Shown piece after piece: positions 1 through 8,148 of a stretch of 64,000 bases of DNA. A program made the translations under genes and the position numbers. Each line of letters begins with the position of its first letter. The first letter of the stretch is position 1. Location of the stretch: assembly GCA_016285075.1 (NCBI GenBank), contig JAEEQB010000015.1, positions 1 through 64,000 of the forward strand, in the 5' to 3' direction. The stretch is from Prevotella sp. (GTDB lineage Bacteria; Bacteroidota; Bacteroidia; Bacteroidales; Bacteroidaceae). Under the pieces are notes generated by a model that was given only the letters and a program-made list of their open reading frames with translations, did not search any database and was not told where the DNA came from.

Positions 1-2
1 TC

Positions 3-203
3 AGACATGCCATTATCAACTCTAAGAAGAGCCATTTCCTCAAGACTATCAGGTACAAGATACTCAGTATTCCTGCATATCTCGAAAAGAAAGGAGATAA
101 AAATATTTTACGTCTTGTGAGAACCATAAATCAGCGGCAGGCATTCCTTGGACTCTGGAGAACAACTGAAAACTTTGACATCACCCGAACTAATTGGGCC
201 TAA
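3..203 (+). pseudogene. C-terminal fragment of an insertion-sequence transposase
   Basis: An open frame enters from the left edge and encodes 66 residues, beginning RHAIINSKKSHFLKTI and ending TRTNWA before a TAA at 201-203. It has the basic, amphipathic look of a transposase C-terminus, and its stop codon lies inside a 24-nt sequence (199-222) that recurs at 57550-57573 as the end of a miniature element, so it should be the right end of an IS. The family is not certain; IS1380-like is my best guess from the general character of the tail. Only the last part of the gene is in the window, so whether the element is intact cannot be judged. Confidence 0.5.
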
Positions 204-222
204 CGACCGATTTGGGTTAAAT
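199..222 (+). repeat. Right terminal inverted repeat of the IS element
   Basis: The 24 nt starting CCTAACGACCG and ending GGGTTAAAT are identical to 57550-57573. There they form one end of a 172-bp element whose other end is the imperfect inverse. Here they overlap the stop codon of the transposase fragment and abut a truncated methylase gene, so this is the junction between the IS and the gene it interrupted. Confidence 0.7.
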
Positions 223-546
223 GTTAAGCCAGGTGAAGGATATAGAGTCCTCACTACACCTAGAATTCTGAAAACAGATGAGATTAATACAGAAACATAT
301 ATTGATACTGCTGTATTCGATACGTTGAACGAAGCAACAAACTACAAGAACTATCTCTGTACGAAGTTTGCCCGTTATCTGCTAAGGCTGGCAATCACGT
401 CTGTCAATGTCACACGAGAATGTTTTGCTTTTGTCCCTATGCAAGACTTCACTCGTTCTTGGACAGATGAAGAACTCTATGCTAAATATGGTCTTACAGA
501 TGAAGAAATAGCATTAATCGAGTTTATGATTAAGCCAATGGAATAA
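223..546 (+). pseudogene. 3' remnant of an Eco57I-like adenine methylase/restriction gene
   Basis: From residue VKPGEGY onward the reading frame gives 107 residues ending EELYAKYGLTDEEIALIEFMIKPME. This resembles the C-terminal tail common in Bacteroidales type II methylase-restriction proteins (NYLCTKFARYLLRL, then WTDEELYAKYGLT). The catalytic methylase motifs are absent. The 5' part is replaced by the IS end at 199-222, and an ATG-type ORF can be traced upstream to 148 only by reading through that end, so it is not a real start. A second, more decayed copy of the same tail lies at 4311-4425, so the two remnants bracket the intact restriction-modification pair. Confidence 0.65.
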
Positions 547-558
547 GTATGCAAAAAG

Positions 559-1221
559 TTATTGCAAGTCTATAAGATAATGCAGAATAGTTATATCTGC
601 TAGAGTTATCCGCTTGTTCTTTGACACATATTTAGCTATAGTCCCATTCGTACCTATGGAATGAAGTAATTCATCATCACCTTGCCAATCAAGTCCTTTA
701 ATAGGGCTCTGATTGGCAAGTTTAGTAATCCAAGTGTTTATCTGGTTCGACCAATGATTAATATCGTTGCATAAGACATATCCAAGCATGCCACAATGAG
801 GTAGGTGTTTCGAATGATCCTCTCTTTTAAAGCGCTCCATACCCCCTCTTTCACCATAGACATACTCATGGTTTGTAGAGGATGGGGATAACTTCTTTGC
901 TTCAAATTCGAAAATGGGGAGAAGAGGGTTCATTTTCCCATCTTTGGCATAAACGCCAATATCGGTTTCCCTATATCCTATCAGTTGTGTCGGATTTTTA
1001 TCAAAATAGAACGGCAAGTACCCTTGATATAGGGTGTTAAAGTGATGTATCAACAGGTTAGTAATCCGATTTTCCCCAGTTGGTTTTCCCTGATCATTAT
1101 AGTACGAAACAAAGGCGTGAATATGCTTGTCTACAAATGGGATAATGGTCTGATAGACGTCTTCCCACGTATCAAACAAAGGCGTTCCTGTAGAGGAAGT
1201 TGTGGACAGGTCTCTATACAT
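559..1221 (-). CDS. Probable restriction endonuclease, PD-(D/E)XK-like
   Basis: This 220-residue protein lies directly downstream of the DNA methylase on the same strand. The start MYRDLSTTS overlaps the methylase stop by 8 nt, as expected for translational coupling; an upstream ATG at 1260 would add 13 residues buried in the methylase gene and is less likely. Its middle part reads YRETDIGVYAKDGKMN followed by LPIFEFEAKKLS, an acidic residue, a spacer and then E-x-K on a hydrophobic strand, as in PD-(D/E)XK nucleases. Taken with its partner, it is most simply the cleavage subunit of a type II restriction system or a specialised nuclease domain encoded separately. I do not recognise a named enzyme, and the recognition site cannot be inferred. 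Confidence 0.6.
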   Translation of the reverse strand: MYRDLSTTSSTGTPLFDTWEDVYQTIIPFVDKHIHAFVSYYNDQGKPTGENRITNLLIHHFNTLYQGYLPFYFDKNPTQLIGYRETDIGVYAKDGKMNPLLPIFEFEAKKLSPSSTNHEYVYGERGGMERFKREDHSKHLPHCGMLGYVLCNDINHWSNQINTWITKLANQSPIKGLDWQGDDELLHSIGTNGTIAKYVSKNKRITLADITILHYLIDLQ

Positions 1222-4126
1222 GGGCTTGCAACATCTTAATGTTATCAGCAAAAATGTCATCTGAATCTCTCAACGCAATGGATTGAAGCCAGAATCTTCT
1301 CTGCTTGGGTTTTACTAAGACGATGACTCCCTTGCCATAGACTTTCATGATCTTCTGTATATGGGCAACGGGAAGTTTTTTTGCTTGAGCGGGAAATACG
1401 GATTTCAAATAACTCGCAATTTCCTTGTTATTATCTATTGTATATCCTCGATAACCAATTTCCCGAAGTTCTAACTGAACAGCGAAGTAATCTCCTGCGT
1501 CTATAATTTTCGTCAGCGAAAACACTTTGTCTTTCGTACTGGCATAGGTGTTAAATCCCTTACAGAATAAGTCTGTAAAGAGAGGAATATCCTCAATTGG
1601 CATTTCCTCTTGATAGAGTTTCTTGTGTACAGACGACTTTCTTGGGTTCGAATAATATTCAATGGCATCATTTATGATGATGGCGTCAGCTTCTGTAAGT
1701 TTTAAAGAATGTATACCTTCGGGATATGGCAGATTTAAAATATCTTCATCGTTGAAAGAATTAACCTTTAGAATTCCTATGCGACTACTCATAGCCTGTA
1801 TGAGGAAACGAAGCAAAGGACCATTATTATCTAAATAATCCGACAATGCTTGTAGTTCATTTATTTCTCTTTCTGGCGCATGAATTGAATAAACGGAATC
1901 CCTAAAAGTAACATACTCATTGTATAGGCAAGAGATGAGTCCATCTTTTTTTAATATCTTTCTAATGAGCAGATGGGGTGACTCAAATAAATCTTTTGAA
2001 GTTGAACGGTGAAAATTCTTGACAGAACAAGTACCTAGCACATTTTGAGCATGCTTACCCTTGAAAAGATTTGTATCAAGATATGTTTTCCCTGTTATGT
2101 AATCAAGTTCTGGGCCTTTTCCTTCTATGAAACCCTCACCAGAACTCCAGCCAGCATCCTTTTTGGAATTCAGAAAATCTAATATTGTGCGCTGATATGC
2201 AAATATGTCAATTATGCGTGCTACCCGATGGCCACCAAGTAAATTGGCTTTCCACACATGGCTATTGTGAATAGCGTCGTGTTTACGCACAAAGTGGAAG
2301 TCATAATGATCGAATTCCAGAAACAGTTTGTGGGTATTTGAGAAAGCGCGGTTAGCAATCAGATGCAAAACATTTGTGTCGTCTGGTTTAGCCTTCTCCA
2401 TAAACACAGCGGCTGTAGCAACTCTCCGCTGTCCCCACAATTTGTCATCCAAATTCGTGAAATCAATGACTTGCAACAGATTGTATTCCCCAAACAGAGA
2501 CGCTTTAAACCGCTCGTCTTTTTGATACAGCAATGGGCCGGACGGCTGAATCATGCACAGCATAGAGCCGTCCTTTAGCAGGGACATGGAACTACATAAG
2601 AAGTGAAGTGCAGGATTCTCGTCAGGAACCTGTATAGGACTTTGATACCCATGTCGTTCTTTTACTCCTTTAAAATAATCCTTTCTACTTGGTTCTCTCC
2701 CGTTTTCCTTTTTCAAATTGAATGGCGGATTGCCAATAACCAAATCAAACAATCCATGGTGTTCCTGATAGGTGACATATTCGAAGAAATTTTTGCATGC
2801 AATATTCTCACTCAAATTTGGAAACTTAAGTTTTTCCCATGTAGGAGGATTCAGGTCTACCTCATCAAGAATAGCCAAAGCCAAACTGAAGATGGAGAGA
2901 TTGATGGCATCTTCTTCAACATCTACACCATACACAGAATTCGTTAGCAAGTTCTTTAGAGTGTCAAGTGACGGTTTCTTCAATTTTCCAGTTTGTTTCC
3001 ATTGCTCATATCGCCACCATTGCACAAGCCGTTTATATGCTTTTACGAGAAAGATGCCCGAACCACAACTTACGTCAATCAATTTGAAGTTTTTTTGTGG
3101 TTTGTCAATAGGCATACACTCATCAACAAGCGTGGACACAATCATCTCTGGTGTATATACAATGTCCTTGCTATCAGTCAGCAATTCTTCGTAAACAGAA
3201 CTGATAACCTCAACTGGCAAATGAGAGAAAGAATACTTCCGCCATAGCAGGTATTGATTATCTTCTATATTAGCATCAAGATAATTGGCCAGTTCTTTTA
3301 CCTGCGTTTGTTGAATGGCAGCTCGTGCTGATGCCTGGGAATATGTATTCCATTCAAAGATTTTCCCATTGAAATCTTTTGCAAGCAAATCAAGAAGATT
3401 CAAGAGGTTCCCTTTCTTAATTGTAGAGCAGAAGTCTTCACAGCCAAAATTGTCCTTGAAATAGTGCTTTGAGAAGTAGCCACTTGTGCTGGAGTCTTCT
3501 CGTTCTTCTAAGTATTTAATGAGTAGGCACTGCATCAGCAGCCGGAGGGCCACATGCCTATCCAAACCAGAGTCAGATTGGAATTTGTGAAACACATTCT
3601 TCAACCCTCTTATTAGGTCTTTTGTCGCAGATTGGTCAAAATCAAAACTTTTCTCATTTTCTAACGTTTCCCAAAAAACACCATTCGCAAGTTCCTGAGA
3701 CGGGAAGTCTTTGAAATATTCTGCCGAAATACTTAAAATATCTGAGAGGGTTTTATCCGAGTCTGAAGGAGTCAAGCGGGAACTGCAAATGCTGATTTGA
3801 GTTTTTTCTACAATCATATAAGCAGGAACTTGGCACCCGTTCCACATTTTCTTATGTATTTCTTTTCGATTACTAACAGAAACGAACTTATCAGTAAAGT
3901 CAAAGATATACATTTGCGGGATATATGTCTGTCTGTCTGAATAGTAACGAAAATAAACAGCACTTGCACCAAATCGGTTGCGTGCAGTTTCAAGAGCAAA
4001 CATAATAGAAGGAACATCGCTAATAGTATCCTTTTGGCTTGTGAGAACAATACCACTTTCTCCAAGTCCTGAAAGGATAGGAACGTGAATATCTTCTATA
4101 TTTTTCCGAAATAGACTTGTTGACAT
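1214..4126 (-). CDS. N6-adenine DNA methyltransferase of an Eco57I-like R-M system
   Basis: A protein of about 970 residues that should transfer a methyl group from S-adenosylmethionine to adenine in DNA. The AdoMet-binding motif I reads DVSCGSGIFLVKAY near residue 350 and the catalytic motif IV reads LVIGNPPFNL near residue 465. A long N-terminal helical region (including DILSISAEYFKDF) precedes the core, and a probable target-recognition region follows it. The frame opens at 4192, but a TATATTTG promoter element at 4152-4159 puts transcription start near 4145, which favours MSTSLFRKN at 4126. The partner nuclease gene follows with an 8-nt overlap. Base composition is visibly AT-rich compared with the core genes after 11 kb, consistent with horizontal acquisition. 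Confidence 0.85.
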   Translation of the reverse strand: MSTSLFRKNIEDIHVPILSGLGESGIVLTSQKDTISDVPSIMFALETARNRFGASAVYFRYYSDRQTYIPQMYIFDFTDKFVSVSNRKEIHKKMWNGCQVPAYMIVEKTQISICSSRLTPSDSDKTLSDILSISAEYFKDFPSQELANGVFWETLENEKSFDFDQSATKDLIRGLKNVFHKFQSDSGLDRHVALRLLMQCLLIKYLEEREDSSTSGYFSKHYFKDNFGCEDFCSTIKKGNLLNLLDLLAKDFNGKIFEWNTYSQASARAAIQQTQVKELANYLDANIEDNQYLLWRKYSFSHLPVEVISSVYEELLTDSKDIVYTPEMIVSTLVDECMPIDKPQKNFKLIDVSCGSGIFLVKAYKRLVQWWRYEQWKQTGKLKKPSLDTLKNLLTNSVYGVDVEEDAINLSIFSLALAILDEVDLNPPTWEKLKFPNLSENIACKNFFEYVTYQEHHGLFDLVIGNPPFNLKKENGREPSRKDYFKGVKERHGYQSPIQVPDENPALHFLCSSMSLLKDGSMLCMIQPSGPLLYQKDERFKASLFGEYNLLQVIDFTNLDDKLWGQRRVATAAVFMEKAKPDDTNVLHLIANRAFSNTHKLFLEFDHYDFHFVRKHDAIHNSHVWKANLLGGHRVARIIDIFAYQRTILDFLNSKKDAGWSSGEGFIEGKGPELDYITGKTYLDTNLFKGKHAQNVLGTCSVKNFHRSTSKDLFESPHLLIRKILKKDGLISCLYNEYVTFRDSVYSIHAPEREINELQALSDYLDNNGPLLRFLIQAMSSRIGILKVNSFNDEDILNLPYPEGIHSLKLTEADAIIINDAIEYYSNPRKSSVHKKLYQEEMPIEDIPLFTDLFCKGFNTYASTKDKVFSLTKIIDAGDYFAVQLELREIGYRGYTIDNNKEIASYLKSVFPAQAKKLPVAHIQKIMKVYGKGVIVLVKPKQRRFWLQSIALRDSDDIFADNIKMLQAHV

Positions 4127-4151
4127 TTCTGTTTCTTCAGTTTTCAATTTG

Positions 4152-4159
4152 CAAATATA
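4152..4159 (-). promoter_or_regulatory. Promoter -7 element for the R-M operon
   Basis: On the minus strand this reads TATATTTG, matching the Bacteroidetes -7 consensus TAnnTTTG, about 25 nt upstream of the preferred methylase start at 4126. No clear TTTG -33 element is present at the usual distance, so strength is uncertain. Confidence 0.5.
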
Positions 4160-4310
4160 AGTATTTTTTTGTGAAATGATATTTAATCCCACAAAATTTT
4201 GTGTTTCTTTAATAATAATTGCTGAAAAACAGCAATTTATTCACGGAGCAAGTGCCTTTTCCTTAATGACTGCATATCTATGGCTCGCCCAGATTCTCCG
4301 CAATGAGTCG

Positions 4311-4425
4311 CTATCCTTCTTCATGACTTCACTTGTCGTTGGGTGGATTCTAAACTCTATGCAAAATACGGCATAACAGACAAGGAAATCGCTTTCATTG
4401 AATCAAGGATTAAGCTGATGGAATA
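4311..4425 (+). pseudogene. Second decayed 3' end of the Eco57I-like methylase family
   Basis: Reading plus-strand codons from about 4311 gives LLHDFTCRWVDSKLYAKYGI, then TDKEIAFIESRIKLME and a stop at 4423-4425. This aligns residue for residue with MQDFTRSWTDEELYAKYGL and the following tail at 223-546. Upstream of LLHDF the similarity is lost and a stop is met, so only about 35 codons survive. The fragment is a relic of a methylase that once occupied this locus, or of a recombination end left when the present R-M pair was installed. A hairpin terminator follows directly. Confidence 0.6.
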
Positions 4426-4433
4426 AAATAAAA

Positions 4434-4467
4434 CCGCCGTTGGCAAAGAGCAGACTGCCAAGGGCGG
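4434..4467 (+). terminator. Rho-independent terminator after the methylase remnant
   Basis: CCGCC-G-TTGGCA pairs with TGCCAA-G-GGCGG across a 10-nt loop (one G opposite G mismatch) and is followed by ATTTTG. It probably ended the lost methylase gene. Confidence 0.7.
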
Positions 4468-4489
4468 ATTTTGTATGAGGGGAGGTTGT

Positions 4490-4747
4490 TCAGCCTTTGG
4501 CTATAAGCCTATTGCTGGTCATGTCGTAACTGACAGGGTGGGTGAAAGAAATTGTTTCTCCATAGGTAACGGCAGTAGTATCGATGCCGCGACGCTGGAA
4601 CTCGTCAAAGAGGGCATGGTCGTGATAGGCTCGCAAAGAGCACCAGCCTCGGCTTTGCACCTGGGCGTTGAAAACAGTTACTAACTCGGGAATCTGCATA
4701 TCTGCGAAACGCAGAGCAAACTTAATGTAATAAATGTGCTGTTGCAT
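4490..4747 (-). CDS. Small conserved hypothetical protein
   Basis: An 85-residue protein starting MQQHIYYIKFALRF. The stretch ELVTVFNAQVQSRGWCS followed by FQRRGIDTTAV resembles a small Bacteroidales protein family that I remember with the pattern VFNxxVxxxGW, then FxxRGID; the function of that family is unknown to me. It has no signal peptide or membrane segment. A well-formed minus-strand promoter lies at 4866-4896, about 110 nt upstream, which supports real expression. It is convergent with the remnant and terminator at 4311-4467 and divergent from the five-gene operon that starts near 5254. Confidence 0.55.
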   Translation of the reverse strand: MQQHIYYIKFALRFADMQIPELVTVFNAQVQSRGWCSLRAYHDHALFDEFQRRGIDTTAVTYGETISFTHPVSYDMTSNRLIAKG

Positions 4748-4865
4748 AATTTGGAATGTTTTTGAAGTTTATAAATGTTGCTTCCGCATCGTACTGACCA
4801 CCGTGGTTTCCAAAACTCGGTTGGCGAGTTCATCCGAAGAAGACTGCTCTTGATGCTTTTGGGTG

Positions 4866-4896
4866 CAAAGGTAATGAAAATCAGGCAAAGGACAAA
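4866..4896 (-). promoter_or_regulatory. Bacteroidetes-type promoter for the small gene at 4490-4747
   Basis: On the minus strand, TTTG (4893-4896) is followed after 19 nt by TACCTTTG (4866-4873). Both boxes and the spacing fit the housekeeping consensus well. The gap 4748-5147 otherwise holds only inverted repeats, the clearest being TTGCAGAAT (4992-5000) with ATTCTGCAA (5013-5021). Confidence 0.7.
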
Positions 4897-4991
4897 ACAT
4901 TTGCCCAAATAATTGTGTTGCCAGTTGAAACCCTATAGATGTTTTCAACTTGTCAACATTAGAACATGACAACGGCTAAGATGATAATCTC

Positions 4992-5021
4992 TTGCAGAAT
5001 CCTTTAGGTGAAATTCTGCAA
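4992..5021. repeat. 9-bp inverted repeat in the leader region
   Basis: TTGCAGAAT and ATTCTGCAA are separated by 12 nt. No T-tract follows on either strand, so an operator or processing site is as likely as a terminator. It lies between two divergently transcribed genes. Confidence 0.4.
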
Positions 5022-5147
5022 AGAGTGGGTGCAGGTGGTGAGAGGAACAAAGTTTTCTCGAATTAGGATGCTGAAAAAGCACTCATTTGCCTTTTTTCCT
5101 TAAAAAATATAGTTGAATCAATGACTTTAGTTTAATTTTCTTTCTTT

Positions 5148-5181
5148 TTGTGGTAGAATTAAAATAAAGTTTGTATATTTG
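5148..5181 (+). promoter_or_regulatory. Promoter of the five-gene candidate defence operon
   Basis: TTTG at 5148-5151 and TATATTTG at 5174-5181, spaced 22 nt, fit the Bacteroidetes pattern with slightly wide spacing. The expected start near 5188 rules out the upstream ORF start at 5179 and points to ATG at 5254 as the first translated codon. Confidence 0.6.
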
Positions 5182-5253
5182 CAACTGAAAGTGGGCTTCG
5201 TGAATACTCGGGGCTTGAGTTGGAGTCATAAAGCAACTGAAAATCAGAGTTAT

Positions 5254-5562
5254 ATGATGACAGCGGATAAAAAAGAAATATCTCTGGGGCACAACACAAT
5301 GATGTGTGGTGATCCTAAAGTTTGGCTCCAGATGCGAGTGACCTATTCGCGTGAACTAAAGGTGAAAGCTGAGTTGAACCGACTTGCTAAACTGGTGGTT
5401 ACAACGGACACCTCTAATAAAGACAATGAAGATGAATTATGCAAATATGTTGTAGGGAATGAGCATGAAGAAAGAATGTGTCTTCGATATGCTCTTAGAA
5501 GAGTCGGAAAAGAAATATGGTTTTGTTCCAATGATTATTTTATCAAGCTCCTTTGTTTATGA
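5254..5562 (+). CDS. Small protein, first gene of the candidate defence operon
   Basis: A 102-residue soluble protein beginning MMTADKKEISLGHN. The frame opens at 5179, but the promoter at 5148-5181 makes the double ATG at 5254/5257 the better start. I recognise no domain. It contains a possible helix around SRELKVKAELNRLAKLVV and a second helix around EERMCLRYALRRVGKEIW; no signal peptide or membrane segment is seen. Its stop overlaps the next start in an ATGA arrangement (5559-5562), so the two are translationally coupled. Position at the head of the operon would suit a regulator, sensor or adaptor, but that is inference from context only. Confidence 0.6.
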   Translation: MMTADKKEISLGHNTMMCGDPKVWLQMRVTYSRELKVKAELNRLAKLVVTTDTSNKDNEDELCKYVVGNEHEERMCLRYALRRVGKEIWFCSNDYFIKLLCL

Positions 5563-6080
5563 GGAAGTTTGTCATAGGCATTTTGTCGCTTCTGACACTT
5601 CTTACAGCTATTGCTATATTAGTTGTAAGACGTAAAGAGACGCAAGAAAGTAAATGTAGTAAAACCTATACACAGGAAACAGAAATGAGAGATGTTGAAA
5701 ATCCATTCGAAGAAATAGTGGCGCAGCCAGAAGGAGAACCTGTGGAAGTGGTAGTGAAATTGAAAGACTACGACTGGCGGGAGGTGTATAAGAATGATAT
5801 TCTGACCATCATAGGAATTGGCGTCGTAGTCATTCTAGTTGTTGTTGTGTCTGTTTTTTCCAATATGAGTAGAGTTGCTTTTGATACTACTGAACGAGAA
5901 GAGAAGAAATCGGTTGAGACAACAGTAATACAATCTGTCAGTACATTAGAGCAATCGATTGTCGGTATTGCAGAAAGGGTAGATAGTTTGGATGCTCATT
6001 TCATGGAAGAAACAACTATGCTAAAGAAAATGATAAAACCAACTGTGAATGCTAAACATGGAGAAAGGAAGAAGAAATGA
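5559..6080 (+). CDS. Two-helix membrane protein with coiled-coil tail, operon gene 2
   Basis: A 173-residue protein starting MRKFVIGILSLL. One hydrophobic helix spans about residues 3-25 and a second about 86-108 (ILTIIGIGVVVILVVVVSVF); between them lies an acidic loop of some 60 residues. The C-terminal 60 residues look like a coiled coil (TLEQSIVGIAERVDSLDAHF) ending in a basic tail. An earlier TTG at 5553 exists, but the ATG overlapping the upstream stop is preferred. The 3' end overlaps gene 3 in another ATGA junction. I know no family for it. A membrane-bound scaffold or effector partner for the next protein is the natural inference. Confidence 0.65.
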   Translation: MRKFVIGILSLLTLLTAIAILVVRRKETQESKCSKTYTQETEMRDVENPFEEIVAQPEGEPVEVVVKLKDYDWREVYKNDILTIIGIGVVVILVVVVSVFSNMSRVAFDTTEREEKKSVETTVIQSVSTLEQSIVGIAERVDSLDAHFMEETTMLKKMIKPTVNAKHGERKKK

Positions 6081-8146
6081 TATTTGATTTTACTAACTAT
6101 ACATTTAGCGGACTTCTTTCGATACTTGCTTCCCTTTATGGTGTCGGATATCCGTTGATAGTGCAGAGTATTGGACGAATATTCAACCAATATAATTCTG
6201 CTCTACTTTCACGGCGGTTTGCTAAGGAGCCGGTCTATAAGGCATTTCAAGTACTTATGATTGTCAATATGGTGGCAGCTGTTCTGGCCCCATTCATATT
6301 ACAGGCTGGATGGATGAACCAATTGGTGATAACCATACAAGCTATTGGCATAGTACTACTTATAGGATGTAGTATTATGCTATTTAAACTGATACTGCTC
6401 TATTCCAATGCGGAGGAACTACTGAAAAGAGTGGAGGGTGGCAGGATTGACAAGAATAATGTAATGGAACTGCTTGACTTGGCTATTTATGCTGACGGGC
6501 AGCACAATCTAGACTTGTATATAAAGAGTTTGAGTGGAGTTTTCAGCTATATTAATCAACAACAAGGAGATCAACCTAATCAAAATATACAAACGGTAAA
6601 CCCACCTGTTTTTTATGATGGTGTAACGATCAATATCGTTACGAAGGTGAAAGAATTCATCCGCATAGATGACGGGCACCACTTCTTGTATGGGAACAAC
6701 GATATCACACCATCCTTATATAACCAGATCTCTGCTTCGAGGATTAGTTTGCAGGCCCATAAGTTGGTATGGATGTTGGTAAACGAAGCCGTGGAGTATG
6801 GAAATCATTCGTGGTTCAATCAATACTGGCAATATACGGATAGCTATGTGACCATGAAATACAGGTTTGTAGCCCATAATTCACCATTACGACAAGATTC
6901 TCAGATCTTTATGATTCGCCATATTATGATAGGGGGCATGTTGTTACATTATGGTAGAGCGAAGTGGTTGAATGATGTACTATTCTTTACTCACTCTGAA
7001 CCAGAATACTTTGGGTTAATACCCAGCCGGTTTGGTGAGATTGTGATGTATCTTGAGCTGGTTGACAAGATGTGCGATGACATCCGTTATTTCTATCAGC
7101 AAGGATTTTACTATCATGACCAAATGAGCGGCGTGAAAGACAGCAAGTATTTCTTTCGTGATGCTCTGAAATATTTGAGCTTATTGGTAATCAGACTGTG
7201 GTCGCTTGAAGGAAGAGGGTTTAGAAAAGACGAATTGTTTAGCTTGCCTGCGTCGCCTCTGAAATTGGAGGATGATGAGCGAGACGCCACAATGATGGAG
7301 ATGATGCAGAAGGAGGTTACTCAATGGTTTGACAGTGATGTGTTTGGAGTGGTACCGAGATTGACGAAAGTAGATAAAAATAAAGTTCTTAGCCTTTTGG
7401 GTGAGTACCAGCGTCAATGCGTACATGATAAGAAATCAAAGGAGGAACATCCGACTGTGAACCAACAAAAGTATAAAGAACTAATCAAGGAGCTGGAAGA
7501 TGAGGCTGAAAGGTTGGGAAGCATATTACCATCTTGTGAACCATATAATGGTGGAATGTCTATCACGATGGATGTGTTTAAATCAAGTGCTTTGGAAACC
7601 ATTAACTATAGTGGGTTTAAGGATATAGACTGTAGGTGTATTCCGAATGTTTTCGGCACGAATTTTTGGAATGAGATAGCAATGGACTATCTTCGTTGTT
7701 TGGGCCGTCAAAAAAAGGTCGGAGATTTTTCCGTACCCCGAAAGCAAATTCCTAATGTACTACAAGCGATGGGCATGAGCGATGATTATGCGATTATATC
7801 AACTGAGAAGATTGAAGAACTTGGGGATGTAGCTGTTGTGCTGAATGCATTACTCACAGTGAAGTGGTTCATGGTGGTGAAGAAGAACGAGCTGCCAAGA
7901 ACGCAATTATTAAATGTGGACGAGAAGAATTTTACACCAATTAAAGATGAAAGTCCGATATGTAGTAACATAGTACTATTCCAATCATTTAACGACCCCA
8001 TTTTTGAATTCGTATTTGCCACGAAATTTGTATTCTCAATACCGAATGGCTTCACTGGCTATGTTAGATTCACAGTTGATGATGACCATAGTGCTCAGGA
8101 TGTGATAATAACTCCGAAGAAAACACTAGACGATTTATTTGTATAG
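6077..8146 (+). CDS. 689-aa membrane-anchored protein, operon gene 3
   Basis: The N-terminus carries about three hydrophobic segments: residues 10-32 (LLSILASLYGVGYPLIVQSI), 57-77 (VLMIVNMVAAVLAPFILQA) and 83-107 (VITIQAIGIVLLIGCSIMLF). The remaining 580 residues are soluble and predicted to be largely helical, with a charged stretch near 430-475 (YKELIKELEDEAERLG). A final region near 640-689 looks beta-rich. No nucleotide-binding or nuclease motif is evident, and I do not recognise the family. It is locked into the operon by the 4-nt overlap upstream and a 2-nt gap to gene 4. An N-terminal membrane anchor with a large cytoplasmic body fits a sensor or membrane effector in a multigene defence system, but this is inference. 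Confidence 0.65.
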   Translation: MIFDFTNYTFSGLLSILASLYGVGYPLIVQSIGRIFNQYNSALLSRRFAKEPVYKAFQVLMIVNMVAAVLAPFILQAGWMNQLVITIQAIGIVLLIGCSIMLFKLILLYSNAEELLKRVEGGRIDKNNVMELLDLAIYADGQHNLDLYIKSLSGVFSYINQQQGDQPNQNIQTVNPPVFYDGVTINIVTKVKEFIRIDDGHHFLYGNNDITPSLYNQISASRISLQAHKLVWMLVNEAVEYGNHSWFNQYWQYTDSYVTMKYRFVAHNSPLRQDSQIFMIRHIMIGGMLLHYGRAKWLNDVLFFTHSEPEYFGLIPSRFGEIVMYLELVDKMCDDIRYFYQQGFYYHDQMSGVKDSKYFFRDALKYLSLLVIRLWSLEGRGFRKDELFSLPASPLKLEDDERDATMMEMMQKEVTQWFDSDVFGVVPRLTKVDKNKVLSLLGEYQRQCVHDKKSKEEHPTVNQQKYKELIKELEDEAERLGSILPSCEPYNGGMSITMDVFKSSALETINYSGFKDIDCRCIPNVFGTNFWNEIAMDYLRCLGRQKKVGDFSVPRKQIPNVLQAMGMSDDYAIISTEKIEELGDVAVVLNALLTVKWFMVVKKNELPRTQLLNVDEKNFTPIKDESPICSNIVLFQSFNDPIFEFVFATKFVFSIPNGFTGYVRFTVDDDHSAQDVIITPKKTLDDLFV

Positions 8147-8148
8147 CG

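Noticed and set aside
2328..2578. Small plus-strand ORFs inside the methylase gene
   Set aside because: They lie antisense to the methylase coding region, which has clear motifs, and carry no support of their own.
5559..8146. Genes 2 and 3 of the operon as a single split membrane protein broken by a frameshift
   Set aside because: The junction is a clean ATGA overlap with a new start and a separate set of membrane helices; nothing suggests a broken frame.
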